From Brevibacillus sp051967035 (GTDB lineage Bacteria > Bacillota > Bacilli > Brevibacillales > Brevibacillaceae), in contig NZ_JBQCKK010000001.1 in the NCBI RefSeq assembly GCF_051967035.1, positions 62,001 through 126,000 on the forward strand: a DNA stretch of 64,000 nt, given 5' to 3'. The notes below the pieces were generated by a model. The model did no database searches, was not told the origin of the DNA, and saw only the letters and a program-made list of their open reading frames with translations. Positions 42,168-50,209 of this stretch are shown here, piece by piece (within the stretch, counting starts at the first letter, position 1; every line of letters starts with the position of its first letter). Both the position numbers and the translations under genes were made by a program.

Positions 42168-42196
42168 GCATAAAGCAGGCAGACAAGTCATAACAT
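42168..42196 (+). promoter_or_regulatory. Sigma-E promoter of the spoIVF operon
   Basis: GCATAAA (42168-42174), 14-base spacer, CATAACAT (42189-42196) fits the sigma-E consensus (KMATATT-N14-CATACAAT). It lies 33 bases before the spoIVFA start. spoIVF is sigma-E dependent in B. subtilis. Confidence 0.6.
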
Positions 42197-42228
42197 GGAA
42201 CAAAGGCTTGGCCTGCGGAGGGATGGAC

Positions 42229-43008
42229 ATGTTCGGTGGAGCAAATCGTGTAAAAGAAAGACGGCGGGAGCGACTGGAGCGAATCCGTACCCAATCACGA
42301 GACAGTTTCTCTCCCTACGTGGACGACTGGAAAGACCCGATCGAAGTGGAGACGGACCCATTCGGGTTTTCCTTGAAGGAAAACGACGAAGGGAGACAGC
42401 CGCCTTCTCATGAAAAATGGGGACTGCAAATGTTTGGGGCCGTCCTTTTGCTGGGGATGGCGTACGTCTTGTTCCAAACGTCGTTGATCCCCGCCAACTG
42501 GAAACATTCCGCGCGAGAGGTCATGACGCGGGATTTTAACTTCGCAGGAGTGGCGAATTGGTACGAAGCCCGATTCGGCCCGATCCCTACCCTGCTGCCC
42601 CAGGTTCCGGGTCCAAGCGCGGTGCCCGCCACCAGTACGGCCAAGGAGGTGTCGATCTGGCGGCTGCCTGCCAGCTGGAAAGTCGTGAAAGCCTATGAAG
42701 CGGACAATCCGAAGGTGGTGCTGCGTACAGGCGCGGGCGAGCAGGTGAAAATCGGGGAGGCGGGCTGGGTTTCCTACGTCGGGGAGCAGCCTGGCTTTGG
42801 CACGACTGTCATCGTCCGGCTGACAAAAGGACGGGAAGTGTGGCTGGGCAACCTGGACAGCGTCGGCGTGGCAAAAGACGAGGTGCTGTCACCCGGACAG
42901 GTGATTGGAACGGCACGGGTGGTGAACGGAAACGAGCGGCATTTGTACTTCGCAGCCAAAACGGACGGCCAGTTTGTCGATCCGCTGGAAGTGATCCCGT
43001 TTGAATAG
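42229..43008 (+). CDS. spoIVFA: Stage IV sporulation protein FA
   Basis: Anchors and regulates the SpoIVFB protease in the outer forespore membrane. The 259-residue protein has a charged cytoplasmic N-terminus (RVKERRRERLERIR), a membrane helix (about residues 67-85), and an external LytM/M23-like domain (about 140-255) that lacks the zinc-binding HxxxD and HxH residues, as known for SpoIVFA. The ATG at 42229 is six bases after GGAGGG. Overlaps spoIVFB by eight bases. Confidence 0.88.
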   Translation: MFGGANRVKERRRERLERIRTQSRDSFSPYVDDWKDPIEVETDPFGFSLKENDEGRQPPSHEKWGLQMFGAVLLLGMAYVLFQTSLIPANWKHSAREVMTRDFNFAGVANWYEARFGPIPTLLPQVPGPSAVPATSTAKEVSIWRLPASWKVVKAYEADNPKVVLRTGAGEQVKIGEAGWVSYVGEQPGFGTTVIVRLTKGREVWLGNLDSVGVAKDEVLSPGQVIGTARVVNGNERHLYFAAKTDGQFVDPLEVIPFE

Positions 43009-43837
43009 CGGCGGATGGCTGGGCATACGCTTTCGCATTCACTTGCTCTTTTGGGCGGTAATCGGTGTATCCGTGCTTACCGGCCACTTTCTGGAAGTAA
43101 TTACGCTGTTCGTGATCGTCCTCATTCACGAGCTGGGACACGTGGCGATGGCGCGCGAGCTGGGCTGGAGAGTCCAGGAGGTCCAGCTGCTCCCTTTTGG
43201 CGGGGTGGCGACGGTAGAAAACAGCTACGCGACAGACCCGCTGGATGAGATTGCAGTGGCGCTTGCCGGGCCGTTTATGAACATGGTCATGATGGCGGCC
43301 TCGTACCTGTTTTGGTACACGGGAGTTTGGACGGAAGACTGGTCCCGGTTTTTTCTGGTGAGCAACGCTACGATCGCGCTCTTCAACCTGTTGCCGATCT
43401 GGCCGCTGGATGGCGGGCGGATCGTGCTGGCGACGCTATGCTGGTTTATGTCCTATCGCCAGGCAGCGCTCGTCTCGCTGACGGGCAGCACCTTGCTGGC
43501 GGGCATCCTCGTCGGGGTGTCGGGTTTCGATCTGAAGTTCAATCTGCTCATTATCGGGGTGTACCTGCTCGTGACGAACATCCAGTCGTTTTTGCGCTTC
43601 CCGTATCAATTCTTTCGCTTTTTGGTAGAAAAGTACGGCCGCAGGCAGGAAGCAGCGGCTGTGCAGGCCATCCGTGTCCACCCGGAGGAGACGGTACTGG
43701 CGGTGTCCCATAAGCTGCGCCGAGGCCGGTCCCATCTTTTTTACGTGCAGGGAGCGGGACTTTTGGCAGAGGAACAGCTGCTGCACGCCCTGTTATTCGA
43801 ACAAAAGCACGATGCTGCGGTGGGCAAGCTCCTGTAA
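43001..43837 (+). CDS. spoIVFB: Stage IV sporulation protein FB, intramembrane metalloprotease
   Basis: Site-2-type protease that processes pro-sigma-K in the mother cell. The 278-residue product starts at TTG (GGAAGTGA upstream, coupled to spoIVFA) with INSIDE helices; the zinc site is HELGH at residues 43-47 and the second motif is NLLPIWPLDGGR. Five to six membrane helices are followed by a C-terminal CBS-like segment (about 215-278). The positions of His43 and Glu44 equal those of the B. subtilis enzyme. Confidence 0.92.
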   Translation: MNSGGWLGIRFRIHLLFWAVIGVSVLTGHFLEVITLFVIVLIHELGHVAMARELGWRVQEVQLLPFGGVATVENSYATDPLDEIAVALAGPFMNMVMMAASYLFWYTGVWTEDWSRFFLVSNATIALFNLLPIWPLDGGRIVLATLCWFMSYRQAALVSLTGSTLLAGILVGVSGFDLKFNLLIIGVYLLVTNIQSFLRFPYQFFRFLVEKYGRRQEAAAVQAIRVHPEETVLAVSHKLRRGRSHLFYVQGAGLLAEEQLLHALLFEQKHDAAVGKLL

Positions 43838-43892
43838 CGGCTAACGCTCACCGGATGCTGGCGGACGCCGTTCCAGCAGCAGGCAATCGCGC

Positions 43893-43931
43893 AAGCTTCC
43901 TTCGTGCCATGCCTGGCGGGGAAGCTTTTTT
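43893..43931 (+). terminator. Terminator of the spoIVF operon
   Basis: AAGCTTCC (43893-43900) pairs with GGAAGCTT (43920-43927), 19-base loop, followed by T run. Confidence 0.8.
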
Positions 43932-44089
43932 CTTTTGGCGTAGCCGTCTGCTCTTTGGCCAAAGCGTCGAGCGGGACGGGGGACATCGCGCCTTTCTTTT
44001 TCCGAATGCCTATGGTAGATTACTCCTGTGTGTCCGGTCAACCTGCTGGGGCTGCCGGAAAAGGACGGAAAAGACGGAGTGTGAATGCA

Positions 44090-45577
44090 GTGAGGCAATT
44101 GGCAATAAGCGGCAAGGGCGGCGTGCGGATCGCTTATCTCGCGGATGAACAGCTGATCGAGTGGCGGACGCAGGAGACAGGCGAGCACGTCAGCGCAGGG
44201 GATGTTTACTACGGACGGATCGCAGACGTAAAGCAGGGAATCCAGTCTGCTTTTGTGGATATCGGATGCGGGCAAAACGCTTACCTGTATGTGGATGATA
44301 CGCTGCCAGGCCCCGCTATGGGCAAGGGCAAGCCGAGCATTTCCGAGCGTGTGCAAGCAGGGCAGTATGTCATCTGCCAGGTCATCAAGGAAGGTTCAGA
44401 GCGCAAGGCGCCGAAAATCTCGCTGAAAATCAGCCTGCAAGGGCGCTATCTCGTGTACCTCCCGCTGGAAGAAGGGTGGTCGCTTTCCCGTAAAATCAGC
44501 GCCTCCGAGGAGCGGCAGCGGCTGGAGCAGATCATCTCGCCGTTGCTTGGAAGCGGAGAAGGCGTCATTGTGCGGACGGAAGCGGCCGGCGTGGAGCGGG
44601 AGCGGTTGACGAGCGAGCTGGCCTATTTGCGCGCGCGCTGGGAAGGCGTGTGCCAGCAGGCGCATGCACAAAAGACACCAGGCCGAATCGGCGGCGATCT
44701 GGATGTGGTGGAAGCGGCGCTGCGCGATGCGTTGGCGGAAGGGCTCGATGAAGTGGTGGTGGAGGATGCCACTACGTATCGGCAGGTACAGGCGGTGCTG
44801 GACGTCTTCGCGTCAGATGCGCAAAGACTGCTACGCAAGCACACGGGCAAACAGCCGCTGTTTGACGAACTGGGCGTGGAGGCCAAGCTGGAACAGGCGC
44901 TCCGGCGCGAGGTGCCGCTTGGAAACGGCGGCTATCTCGTGATGGACAGGACAGAGGCCATGACCGTGATCGATGTGAATACCGGATCGTTTACCGGAGG
45001 GGGCGGGCAGCAAAGAGAGCAGGCCGTCACCGCAACCAATCTGGAGGCGGCAAAGGAAATCGCCAGACAGCTTCGGCTGCGCGACATCGGAGGTATCGTC
45101 ATCATTGATTTTATCGATATGAAGGAGCCGACCAACAAAGAAAGGGTGCTGGCGACGCTGAAAAAAGAGTTGGCTCGGGACGTAGCTCCATCGACCGTGC
45201 ATGGAATGACGGCGCTGGGGCTGGTCGAGATGACGCGAAAACGGGTGAGAGCCAGTCTTGCGGAGCGGTTGACGGAGCCTTGCGCAGCGTGCCAGGGACG
45301 CGGGCGAGTCTTGCGCGCCGAGGAGAGTATTCGGCGGTTGCACACCGAGCTTGCCGGGCTGGCCCGTTCGCAGCAGGCAGAGGCGGCTGTCGTGGAGCTG
45401 TCCGCCAGACTTTTTCCGCTCGTGGATGACGAGGAAGCAGCCGCTGAACAGAGCTGGCCGCTTCGCATCTACAAGCGCGAAGAACCGCGGCTTGCTCCGG
45501 ACAGCTACCGGATCACGTATGTGGGACAGGCGGCGGAGGCAGAGCGTTTGTCCGAAAGCAACCGGAAAAGGACTTGA
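44090..45577 (+). CDS. rng: Ribonuclease G/E family protein
   Basis: Endoribonuclease for rRNA and mRNA processing. The 495-residue product has the S1 domain (about 30-120, GDVYYGRIADVKQGIQSAFVDIG), the RNase E/G core with VIDVNTGSFTG and IIIDFIDMKE (metal aspartates), and the zinc-link cysteines in CAACQGRGR. I place the start at GTG 44090 (CGGAG ten bases upstream), which gives the normal N-terminus; GTG 44081 is an alternative. The gene stands between spoIVFB and rplU, where B. subtilis has none. Confidence 0.93.
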   Translation: MRQLAISGKGGVRIAYLADEQLIEWRTQETGEHVSAGDVYYGRIADVKQGIQSAFVDIGCGQNAYLYVDDTLPGPAMGKGKPSISERVQAGQYVICQVIKEGSERKAPKISLKISLQGRYLVYLPLEEGWSLSRKISASEERQRLEQIISPLLGSGEGVIVRTEAAGVERERLTSELAYLRARWEGVCQQAHAQKTPGRIGGDLDVVEAALRDALAEGLDEVVVEDATTYRQVQAVLDVFASDAQRLLRKHTGKQPLFDELGVEAKLEQALRREVPLGNGGYLVMDRTEAMTVIDVNTGSFTGGGGQQREQAVTATNLEAAKEIARQLRLRDIGGIVIIDFIDMKEPTNKERVLATLKKELARDVAPSTVHGMTALGLVEMTRKRVRASLAERLTEPCAACQGRGRVLRAEESIRRLHTELAGLARSQQAEAAVVELSARLFPLVDDEEAAAEQSWPLRIYKREEPRLAPDSYRITYVGQAAEAERLSESNRKRT

Positions 45578-45603
45578 CTGGGCGACAACAGCTATGGTAA
45601 TCT
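45574..45603 (+). promoter_or_regulatory. Promoter of rplU-prp-rpmA
   Basis: TTGACT (45574-45579) overlaps the rng stop codon; 18-base spacer; TAATCT (45598-45603) preceded by an extended TG. Confidence 0.6.
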
Positions 45604-45609
45604 AGTGTT

Positions 45610-45705
45610 TGTCATGCAGCTATGTCTTGTGCATACTGTAACCGCACGAATCGGGTACAGAAGTCGCCGCCAGACGGCGCACCCGTAGAGGCGAGTCTGA
45701 GTATA
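45610..45705 (+). ncRNA. Probable ribosomal protein L21 leader
   Basis: The structured region between the promoter and the rplU ribosome site, with inverted parts such as CGCCG...CGGCG and GGGT...ACCC. Bacillales carry an autoregulatory L21 leader here. I cannot fold it against the family model, so this rests on position and visible pairing. Confidence 0.55.
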
Positions 45706-45718
45706 GGAGGTGCACACA

Positions 45719-46030
45719 GTGTACGCAATTATCGAAACCGGTGGAAAGCAATACAAAGTAGAAGAGGGTTCCGTTCTCTTCATCGAAAAACTGGCTAGCA
45801 ACGAAGGAGAAGTTGTTACTTTTGACAAAGTTCTCTTCGTAAGCAAAGACGGCAAAGTTACTGCAGGGGCTCCTACAGTAGCTGGTGCAACGGTAACTGG
45901 TAAAGTAGAAAAACACGGTAAAGGCGCGAAAATTATCGTGTACAAATACAAAGCCAAGAAAAACTACCGTCGCAAACAAGGTCACCGTCAACCGTTCACC
46001 AAAGTTGTGATCGAAAAGATCAACGCGTAA
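45719..46030 (+). CDS. rplU: 50S ribosomal protein L21
   Basis: A 103-residue ribosomal protein with YAIIETGGKQYKVEEG at the start and KNYRRKQGHRQPFTKV at the end. It starts at GTG 45719, six bases after AGGAGGTG; an upstream GTG lies inside that ribosome site. It begins rplU-prp-rpmA. Codon use is that of a highly expressed gene. Confidence 0.97.
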   Translation: MYAIIETGGKQYKVEEGSVLFIEKLASNEGEVVTFDKVLFVSKDGKVTAGAPTVAGATVTGKVEKHGKGAKIIVYKYKAKKNYRRKQGHRQPFTKVVIEKINA

Positions 46031-46045
46031 TTTTGGTGTCCTGCT

Positions 46046-46396
46046 ATGATCGAAGTGATCGTGAGCCGTGCGCAGCACGGTATCCATGAAATTTGTATTT
46101 CCGGACATGCCAATGCGGGTGCCTATGGGGCGGACATCGTTTGTTCCGCCGTATCCGGCATCAGCTTTGGTATATTGAACAGCGTGCAGCCGCTGACAGG
46201 ACTTGCGCCGCAGGTTTCAGTCGCCCAAGAAGGCGGCGGCTTTCTGAAGTGGACACTCGCTTCCGCGGAAGCGGCGGACATACTGGAAAAGCAGCAGCTT
46301 TTGGCTGAAAGCATGGTGATTGCCCTGCTGTCGGTTGCGGCACAGTACGGGAAGTACGTAAAAGTGAATGACCAAAAATGGCAGGGAGGTGTCTGA
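46046..46396 (+). CDS. prp: Ribosomal-processing cysteine protease Prp
   Basis: Cleaves the N-terminal extension of ribosomal protein L27. The 116-residue product has the catalytic His21 (SGHANAGAYG) and Cys33 (DIVCSAVSG). It is the ysxB homologue and lies between rplU and rpmA. The L27 encoded next carries the matching cleavage site. Confidence 0.95.
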   Translation: MIEVIVSRAQHGIHEICISGHANAGAYGADIVCSAVSGISFGILNSVQPLTGLAPQVSVAQEGGGFLKWTLASAEAADILEKQQLLAESMVIALLSVAAQYGKYVKVNDQKWQGGV

Positions 46397-46397
46397 T

Positions 46398-46697
46398 ATG
46401 AACATGCTGTTTCAATTGGACCTGCAATTTTTCGCATCGAAAAAAGGGGTAGGTTCCACAAAGAACGGACGCGATTCCATTTCCAAACGTCTGGGCGTGA
46501 AACGCGGTGACGGTCAATTCGTTACTGCCGGAAACATCCTCGTTCGCCAACGCGGAACGAAGATTTACCCAGGTGCGAACGTAATGAGAGGCGGAGACGA
46601 CACTCTGTTTGCAACAGCAGATGGCGTTGTTCGTTTCAAGCGTCTGGGCCGTGATCGCAAGCAAGTCGTGATCGAGCCGGTTGCTTCCGAAGCGTAA
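46398..46697 (+). CDS. rpmA: 50S ribosomal protein L27 with cleavable N-terminus
   Basis: A 99-residue ribosomal protein. The N-terminal extension LFQLDLQFF ends at residues 11-12 and is followed by ASKKGVGSTKNGRDS, the Prp cleavage pattern of Firmicutes. Cleavage exposes the tail that reaches the peptidyl-transferase centre. The ATG at 46398 is six bases after GGGAGGTG and one base after the prp stop. Confidence 0.96.
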   Translation: MNMLFQLDLQFFASKKGVGSTKNGRDSISKRLGVKRGDGQFVTAGNILVRQRGTKIYPGANVMRGGDDTLFATADGVVRFKRLGRDRKQVVIEPVASEA

Positions 46698-46711
46698 ATA
46701 GTTGATGAGGG

Positions 46712-46741
46712 AAAACCCAGCGTCGAGGCTGGGTTTTCTTT
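46712..46741 (+). terminator. Terminator of rplU-prp-rpmA
   Basis: AAAACCCAGC (46712-46721), loop GTCGAG, GCTGGGTTTT (46728-46737), T-rich tail. Confidence 0.92.
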
Positions 46742-46812
46742 TGCTTTTCGCGCAAGCGAAGCGCCGGGGAACGGCTTGCCGTCAAAATAGTTGGCGCAGC
46801 CAAGTTTTCTCA

Positions 46813-46839
46813 TTGTCCCGGCGGCTTTTATGGTACAAT
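46813..46839 (+). promoter_or_regulatory. Candidate promoter of spo0B-obg
   Basis: TTGTCC (46813-46818), 15-base spacer and TACAAT (46834-46839) preceded by an extended TGG. Confidence 0.45.
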
Positions 46840-46877
46840 GGGTACGAAAGAAATTCTTATCGACTTGGGTGAATGTG

Positions 46878-47471
46878 ATGGGGGACGAGCGGAGGCTGTT
46901 TACGCATCAGACCGACCAGCTGTTGGCCGTACTGAACCGGCAGCGGCATGACTGGTTGAACCACGTTCAGGTTCTGCTCGGCTATTTGCATATGAACCGT
47001 ACTGAGCAGGGAGAGGCGCATCTGAAACGCATCGCGCAGATGGCGATGCAGGAATCCATGATCGCCCGTTTGAATAGCTCCCTGTTGTCCGTCTTCTTCT
47101 TGACATTCAATGCGCTGAACAAGGAAATGCTTTTGGAAGTAGACGTGTGCAATGATGTGGATCTCACGCGAATAGCTTTGGACGAGCAGCACTTGTTTCA
47201 GTTGGTGTCAGAGATATTGTGCACAGTGAACGATCATGTGGACCAAGATGGCTACGAGCCAGCCAGTATGCACGTAAGCTTGCAGGCGGACCAACGAGGC
47301 GTTCATTTTCGTTTTGACCTGGCCGGAGAGCTGAATGCATCCGGAATGGAAAAATTGGAAAAGCTGATACGGGATAGCGAACAAAGTACGGTGGAGGTCA
47401 CCGAGTGGATACATACGAAAGACGAATGGGTTCTGGACTTATTGATCCCATTCGCGCAAGGAGAGAGGTGA
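46878..47471 (+). CDS. spo0B: Sporulation initiation phosphotransferase B
   Basis: Passes phosphate from Spo0F to Spo0A in the sporulation phosphorelay. The 197-residue product has the phosphorylated histidine at residue 24 in NRQRHDWLNHVQVLLGYL, inside the helical hairpin, and a C-terminal domain related to histidine-kinase ATPases without ATP motifs. The family is weakly conserved, but the place between rpmA and obg is diagnostic. Start at 46878 after GGGTGA; an in-frame extension overlaps the promoter. Confidence 0.88.
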   Translation: MGDERRLFTHQTDQLLAVLNRQRHDWLNHVQVLLGYLHMNRTEQGEAHLKRIAQMAMQESMIARLNSSLLSVFFLTFNALNKEMLLEVDVCNDVDLTRIALDEQHLFQLVSEILCTVNDHVDQDGYEPASMHVSLQADQRGVHFRFDLAGELNASGMEKLEKLIRDSEQSTVEVTEWIHTKDEWVLDLLIPFAQGER

Positions 47472-47475
47472 CACC

Positions 47476-48753
47476 ATGTTTGTCGATCAGGTAAAAGTGT
47501 ATGTAAAGGGCGGAGACGGTGGTAACGGAGCCGTTTCTTTTCGCCGGGAGAAGTACGTGCCGCTTGGCGGACCGGCAGGCGGCGATGGCGGAAAAGGCGG
47601 CGATGTCGTGTTTGAAGTCGATGAAGGACTGCGCACGCTCGTCGATTTCCGCTACCAAAGACACTTCAAGGCGCCGCGCGGAGAGCACGGACGCAACAAG
47701 TCGCAGCACGGAGCCGGGGCGGAGGATCTGATCGTCCGCGTACCGCCGGGCACGACCGTCATCGATGATGATACAAAAGAGGTCATCGCCGATCTTGTGG
47801 AGCACGGCCAGCGCGCCGTCATCGCCAAGGGCGGGCGCGGCGGACGAGGGAATATCCGTTTTGCCAATGCGTCCAATCCGGCGCCGCATATTTCGGAGAA
47901 CGGAGAACCGGGGCAGGAGCGCTACATCGTCATGGAGCTGAAGCTGATTGCCGATGTCGGTCTGGTTGGGTATCCGAGTGTAGGAAAATCCACGCTGCTT
48001 TCCAGTGTGACAGCGGCGAAGCCCAAAATCGCAGCGTACCATTTTACGACGCTGACGCCGAATCTGGGCGTTGTAGATTTGGGCGAGCAGAGCTTCGTCA
48101 TGGCTGACTTGCCCGGTCTGATTGAAGGCGCACACGAAGGCGTGGGGCTGGGGCACCAGTTCCTGCGGCACGTAGAGCGCACGCGCTTGATTGTTCACGT
48201 CATCGACATGGCCGGGGTGGATGGACGCGATCCGTACGAGGATTACTTGCAGATCAACCGCGAGCTGAAACTCTACAACCTGAAGCTGGAGGAGCGCCCG
48301 CAAATTATCGCTGCCAACAAGATGGACCTGCCGGAAGCGGCGGAAAACCTGCGGCGCTTCCAGGAAAAAGTACCGGATGCGAAAATATTCGAGATTTCGG
48401 CAGCGACCAGACAGGGCGTGCAGGAGCTGATGTACGCCGTGGGCGACATGCTTTCTGCGATTCCGGCCAAGCCGACGGTCGAGGAAGTCGTGGAAGCGGA
48501 AGAACGCGTGGTGTTCCGGGCGGAAAAAGAGCCGGAGCCATTTGCGATTACCCGCGATAACGATGTGTTCGTGGTCAGCGGCGAGAAAATCGAGAAGCTG
48601 GTGCGGATGACGAACCTCAACAGCTATGATGCCGCTCAGCGATTTGCGAGACAGATGCGCAGCATGGGCGTGGACGATGCCTTGCGCAGGCACGGTGCAA
48701 AAGACGGGGATACCGTTCGGATTGGCAAATTAGAGTTTGACTTTGTGGAGTGA
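47476..48753 (+). CDS. obg: GTPase Obg/CgtA
   Basis: Essential GTPase of 50S assembly and stress control; needed for sigma-B activation and sporulation in B. subtilis. The 425-residue product has the glycine-rich Obg fold (residues 1-157, PLGGPAGGDGGKGGDVVFEV), the G domain (GYPSVGKSTLLS, DLPGLIEGAHEG, NKMDLPEA) and a C-terminal OCT domain (from about 345). It follows spo0B after four bases. Confidence 0.97.
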   Translation: MFVDQVKVYVKGGDGGNGAVSFRREKYVPLGGPAGGDGGKGGDVVFEVDEGLRTLVDFRYQRHFKAPRGEHGRNKSQHGAGAEDLIVRVPPGTTVIDDDTKEVIADLVEHGQRAVIAKGGRGGRGNIRFANASNPAPHISENGEPGQERYIVMELKLIADVGLVGYPSVGKSTLLSSVTAAKPKIAAYHFTTLTPNLGVVDLGEQSFVMADLPGLIEGAHEGVGLGHQFLRHVERTRLIVHVIDMAGVDGRDPYEDYLQINRELKLYNLKLEERPQIIAANKMDLPEAAENLRRFQEKVPDAKIFEISAATRQGVQELMYAVGDMLSAIPAKPTVEEVVEAEERVVFRAEKEPEPFAITRDNDVFVVSGEKIEKLVRMTNLNSYDAAQRFARQMRSMGVDDALRRHGAKDGDTVRIGKLEFDFVE

Positions 48754-48758
48754 CAAAC

Positions 48759-49424
48759 ATGATTGATATCCCATCCCTTACCCCTTTCATGGCGGACAAA
48801 CGCTTCCAACGCGGTGCTACTTTGCCGATGATGATCGCAAGACAGGTCCAGGCGCCCATTCAAGTCATGGTAGAGCATGTCAAAAGCAGTTATCTCGTTG
48901 TCTCGCTGGAGATGAAGGCGGAGGCCAGAGCCGAACTGCTCGGATCAACAGTACGTGTTCGGTGGGAATCGGATGCGGCGGTGAACACGATTGATCTGGA
49001 GGTCATTTCAGAAGAGACGGTGTGGCCCATCAAGCTGTTGGCGATGGTTCCGGTCAGCGTCGGCGTCGAAATTGTGCCAAGCCGCAAGCAGGAGCCTCTC
49101 TCTCCGGGAATCGACATCCGTGTCCCGTACAAGGTGATGGGAGCAAGACCGATCGAGGAAAAAGGGGAGGCTGTGCTGCTGAAATTTTCCCCCACAAGGC
49201 TGATTCTCGGAACAGAAGGCTACGTGGCGAAGGGAGAGTTTCTCCACCTCTCGTTCACGGTTCCGTCGACCGGCCAGGAAATCGTCACGATGGCCAAAAT
49301 CGTGGAGAAAACCTTCGACGACAAGCAGACCGTGATCGAGTTGATTTTTACGGATATCAATGATAAACATCACCAAGTCCTCAAAGAGTATTATAAATCT
49401 CTCGCGTCTGCCGCTTCTTCCTAA
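48759..49424 (+). CDS. PilZ-domain protein (YcgR-like flagellar brake type)
   Basis: A 221-residue protein with a two-part layout. Residues 1-95 resemble the YcgR N-terminal barrel (STVRVRWESDAAVNTIDLEV). Residues about 100-215 are a PilZ domain: RKQEPLSPGIDIRVPYKV contains an RK...R stretch in place of the RxxxR c-di-GMP motif, followed by LKFSPTRLILGTEGYVAKGE at the D/NxSxxG position. The degenerate motifs make c-di-GMP binding uncertain. The ATG at 48759 is six bases after TGGAGTGA at the obg end. Confidence 0.7.
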   Translation: MIDIPSLTPFMADKRFQRGATLPMMIARQVQAPIQVMVEHVKSSYLVVSLEMKAEARAELLGSTVRVRWESDAAVNTIDLEVISEETVWPIKLLAMVPVSVGVEIVPSRKQEPLSPGIDIRVPYKVMGARPIEEKGEAVLLKFSPTRLILGTEGYVAKGEFLHLSFTVPSTGQEIVTMAKIVEKTFDDKQTVIELIFTDINDKHHQVLKEYYKSLASAASS

Positions 49425-49439
49425 GGAAGCGGTTTTTTT
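49411..49439 (+). terminator. Terminator overlapping the PilZ gene stop codon
   Basis: CCGCTTC (49411-49417) pairs with GAAGCGG (49426-49432), loop TTCCTAAG with the stop TAA (49422-49424), seven T. Confidence 0.88.
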
Positions 49440-49543
49440 CCTTTGCTGTTCCGGCGAAGAAAGTATATAGTAGAATACGTAGAGTTCTGAATCGAGCCTG
49501 TTCACTTGGTGAATTTGTTTTGTGCGCTTTCCTGAATATCACT

Positions 49544-49611
49544 TTGTGAAATCTTGCACTTTTTGATTCTTCCACGCTGTTGTACATTTCGCTTTGTGAA
49601 AAATGTTACAA
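49544..49611 (+). promoter_or_regulatory. Two Rex-type operator sites before yjlC-ndh
   Basis: TTGTGAAAAATGTTACAA (49594-49611) is one base from the Rex consensus TTGTGA-N6-TCACAA. A weaker copy, TTGTGAAATCTTGCACTT, lies exactly 50 bases upstream (49544-49561). Each is preceded by a CACTT/CGCTT arm; a third dyad TTCACTTGGTGAA is at 49501-49513. In B. subtilis yjlC-ndh is a Rex target, so NADH would relieve repression. Confidence 0.7.
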
Positions 49612-49717
49612 GCACACACTTGTTTGTCGGTATTTGGGGAGAATGGCGGCCGTTACTCGTATGAACAGGCATCGAGAAAGAAGGCCTCTATCCCAAAGCA
49701 AAGGAGGACGTTTTTTC

Positions 49718-50179
49718 ATGTCTCAAGCAACCACGCACCCAGCTCATGCTGAAGTAGCCAGCACCAGCACCGCTACCCTGGCCCCTCAGCAAAAGGATGT
49801 ACTCGATCAGCTGATGAAGCCGGAAGTTCAAGAATCGTTGAATGTATTGGTGGCAAACCTGCCGAAGCTGGCCGAGATGACAACCATCCTCACCAAAACG
49901 TACGACCTGGTACAAACCGTAGCCAACGACGAAGTGCTCATCGACGACATCAAGAACGGCATGAAAGAGTTCGTAAAACCGATCTCTGACAAGGCAAAAG
50001 GCATCGCACAGGCGGCGATCGAAGCCAACGACCGCGCGCACGCAGAGGAAGCTACCATTGGTTTGTTTGGCATGCTCAAAATGCTGAAGGACCCGAACGT
50101 ACAAAAAACATTGCGTTTCGCCCAGGCATTCCTGGACGTTTTGGCCGAGCGCGAGCAGCAAAAACGCGAATCACGATAA
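49718..50179 (+). CDS. yjlC: DUF1641 protein, YjlC-like
   Basis: A 153-residue protein with a low-complexity N-terminus (residues 1-30, Ala/Thr/Ser-rich) and the DUF1641 helix pair: QLMKPEVQESLNVLVANLP and GLFGMLKMLKDPNVQKTL. The function of DUF1641 proteins is unknown, but they are often encoded beside NADH or formate dehydrogenases. AAAGGAGGA precedes the ATG. ndh follows after 30 bases. Confidence 0.88.
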   Translation: MSQATTHPAHAEVASTSTATLAPQQKDVLDQLMKPEVQESLNVLVANLPKLAEMTTILTKTYDLVQTVANDEVLIDDIKNGMKEFVKPISDKAKGIAQAAIEANDRAHAEEATIGLFGMLKMLKDPNVQKTLRFAQAFLDVLAEREQQKRESR

Positions 50180-50209
50180 CCAACGAGAGACAAGGACGGA
50201 GGATTGGGC

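Noticed and set aside
43001..43017. Later ATG as start of spoIVFB
   Set aside because: The TTG at 43001 is coupled to spoIVFA, has GGAAGTGA upstream and places HELGH at residues 43-47 as in B. subtilis.
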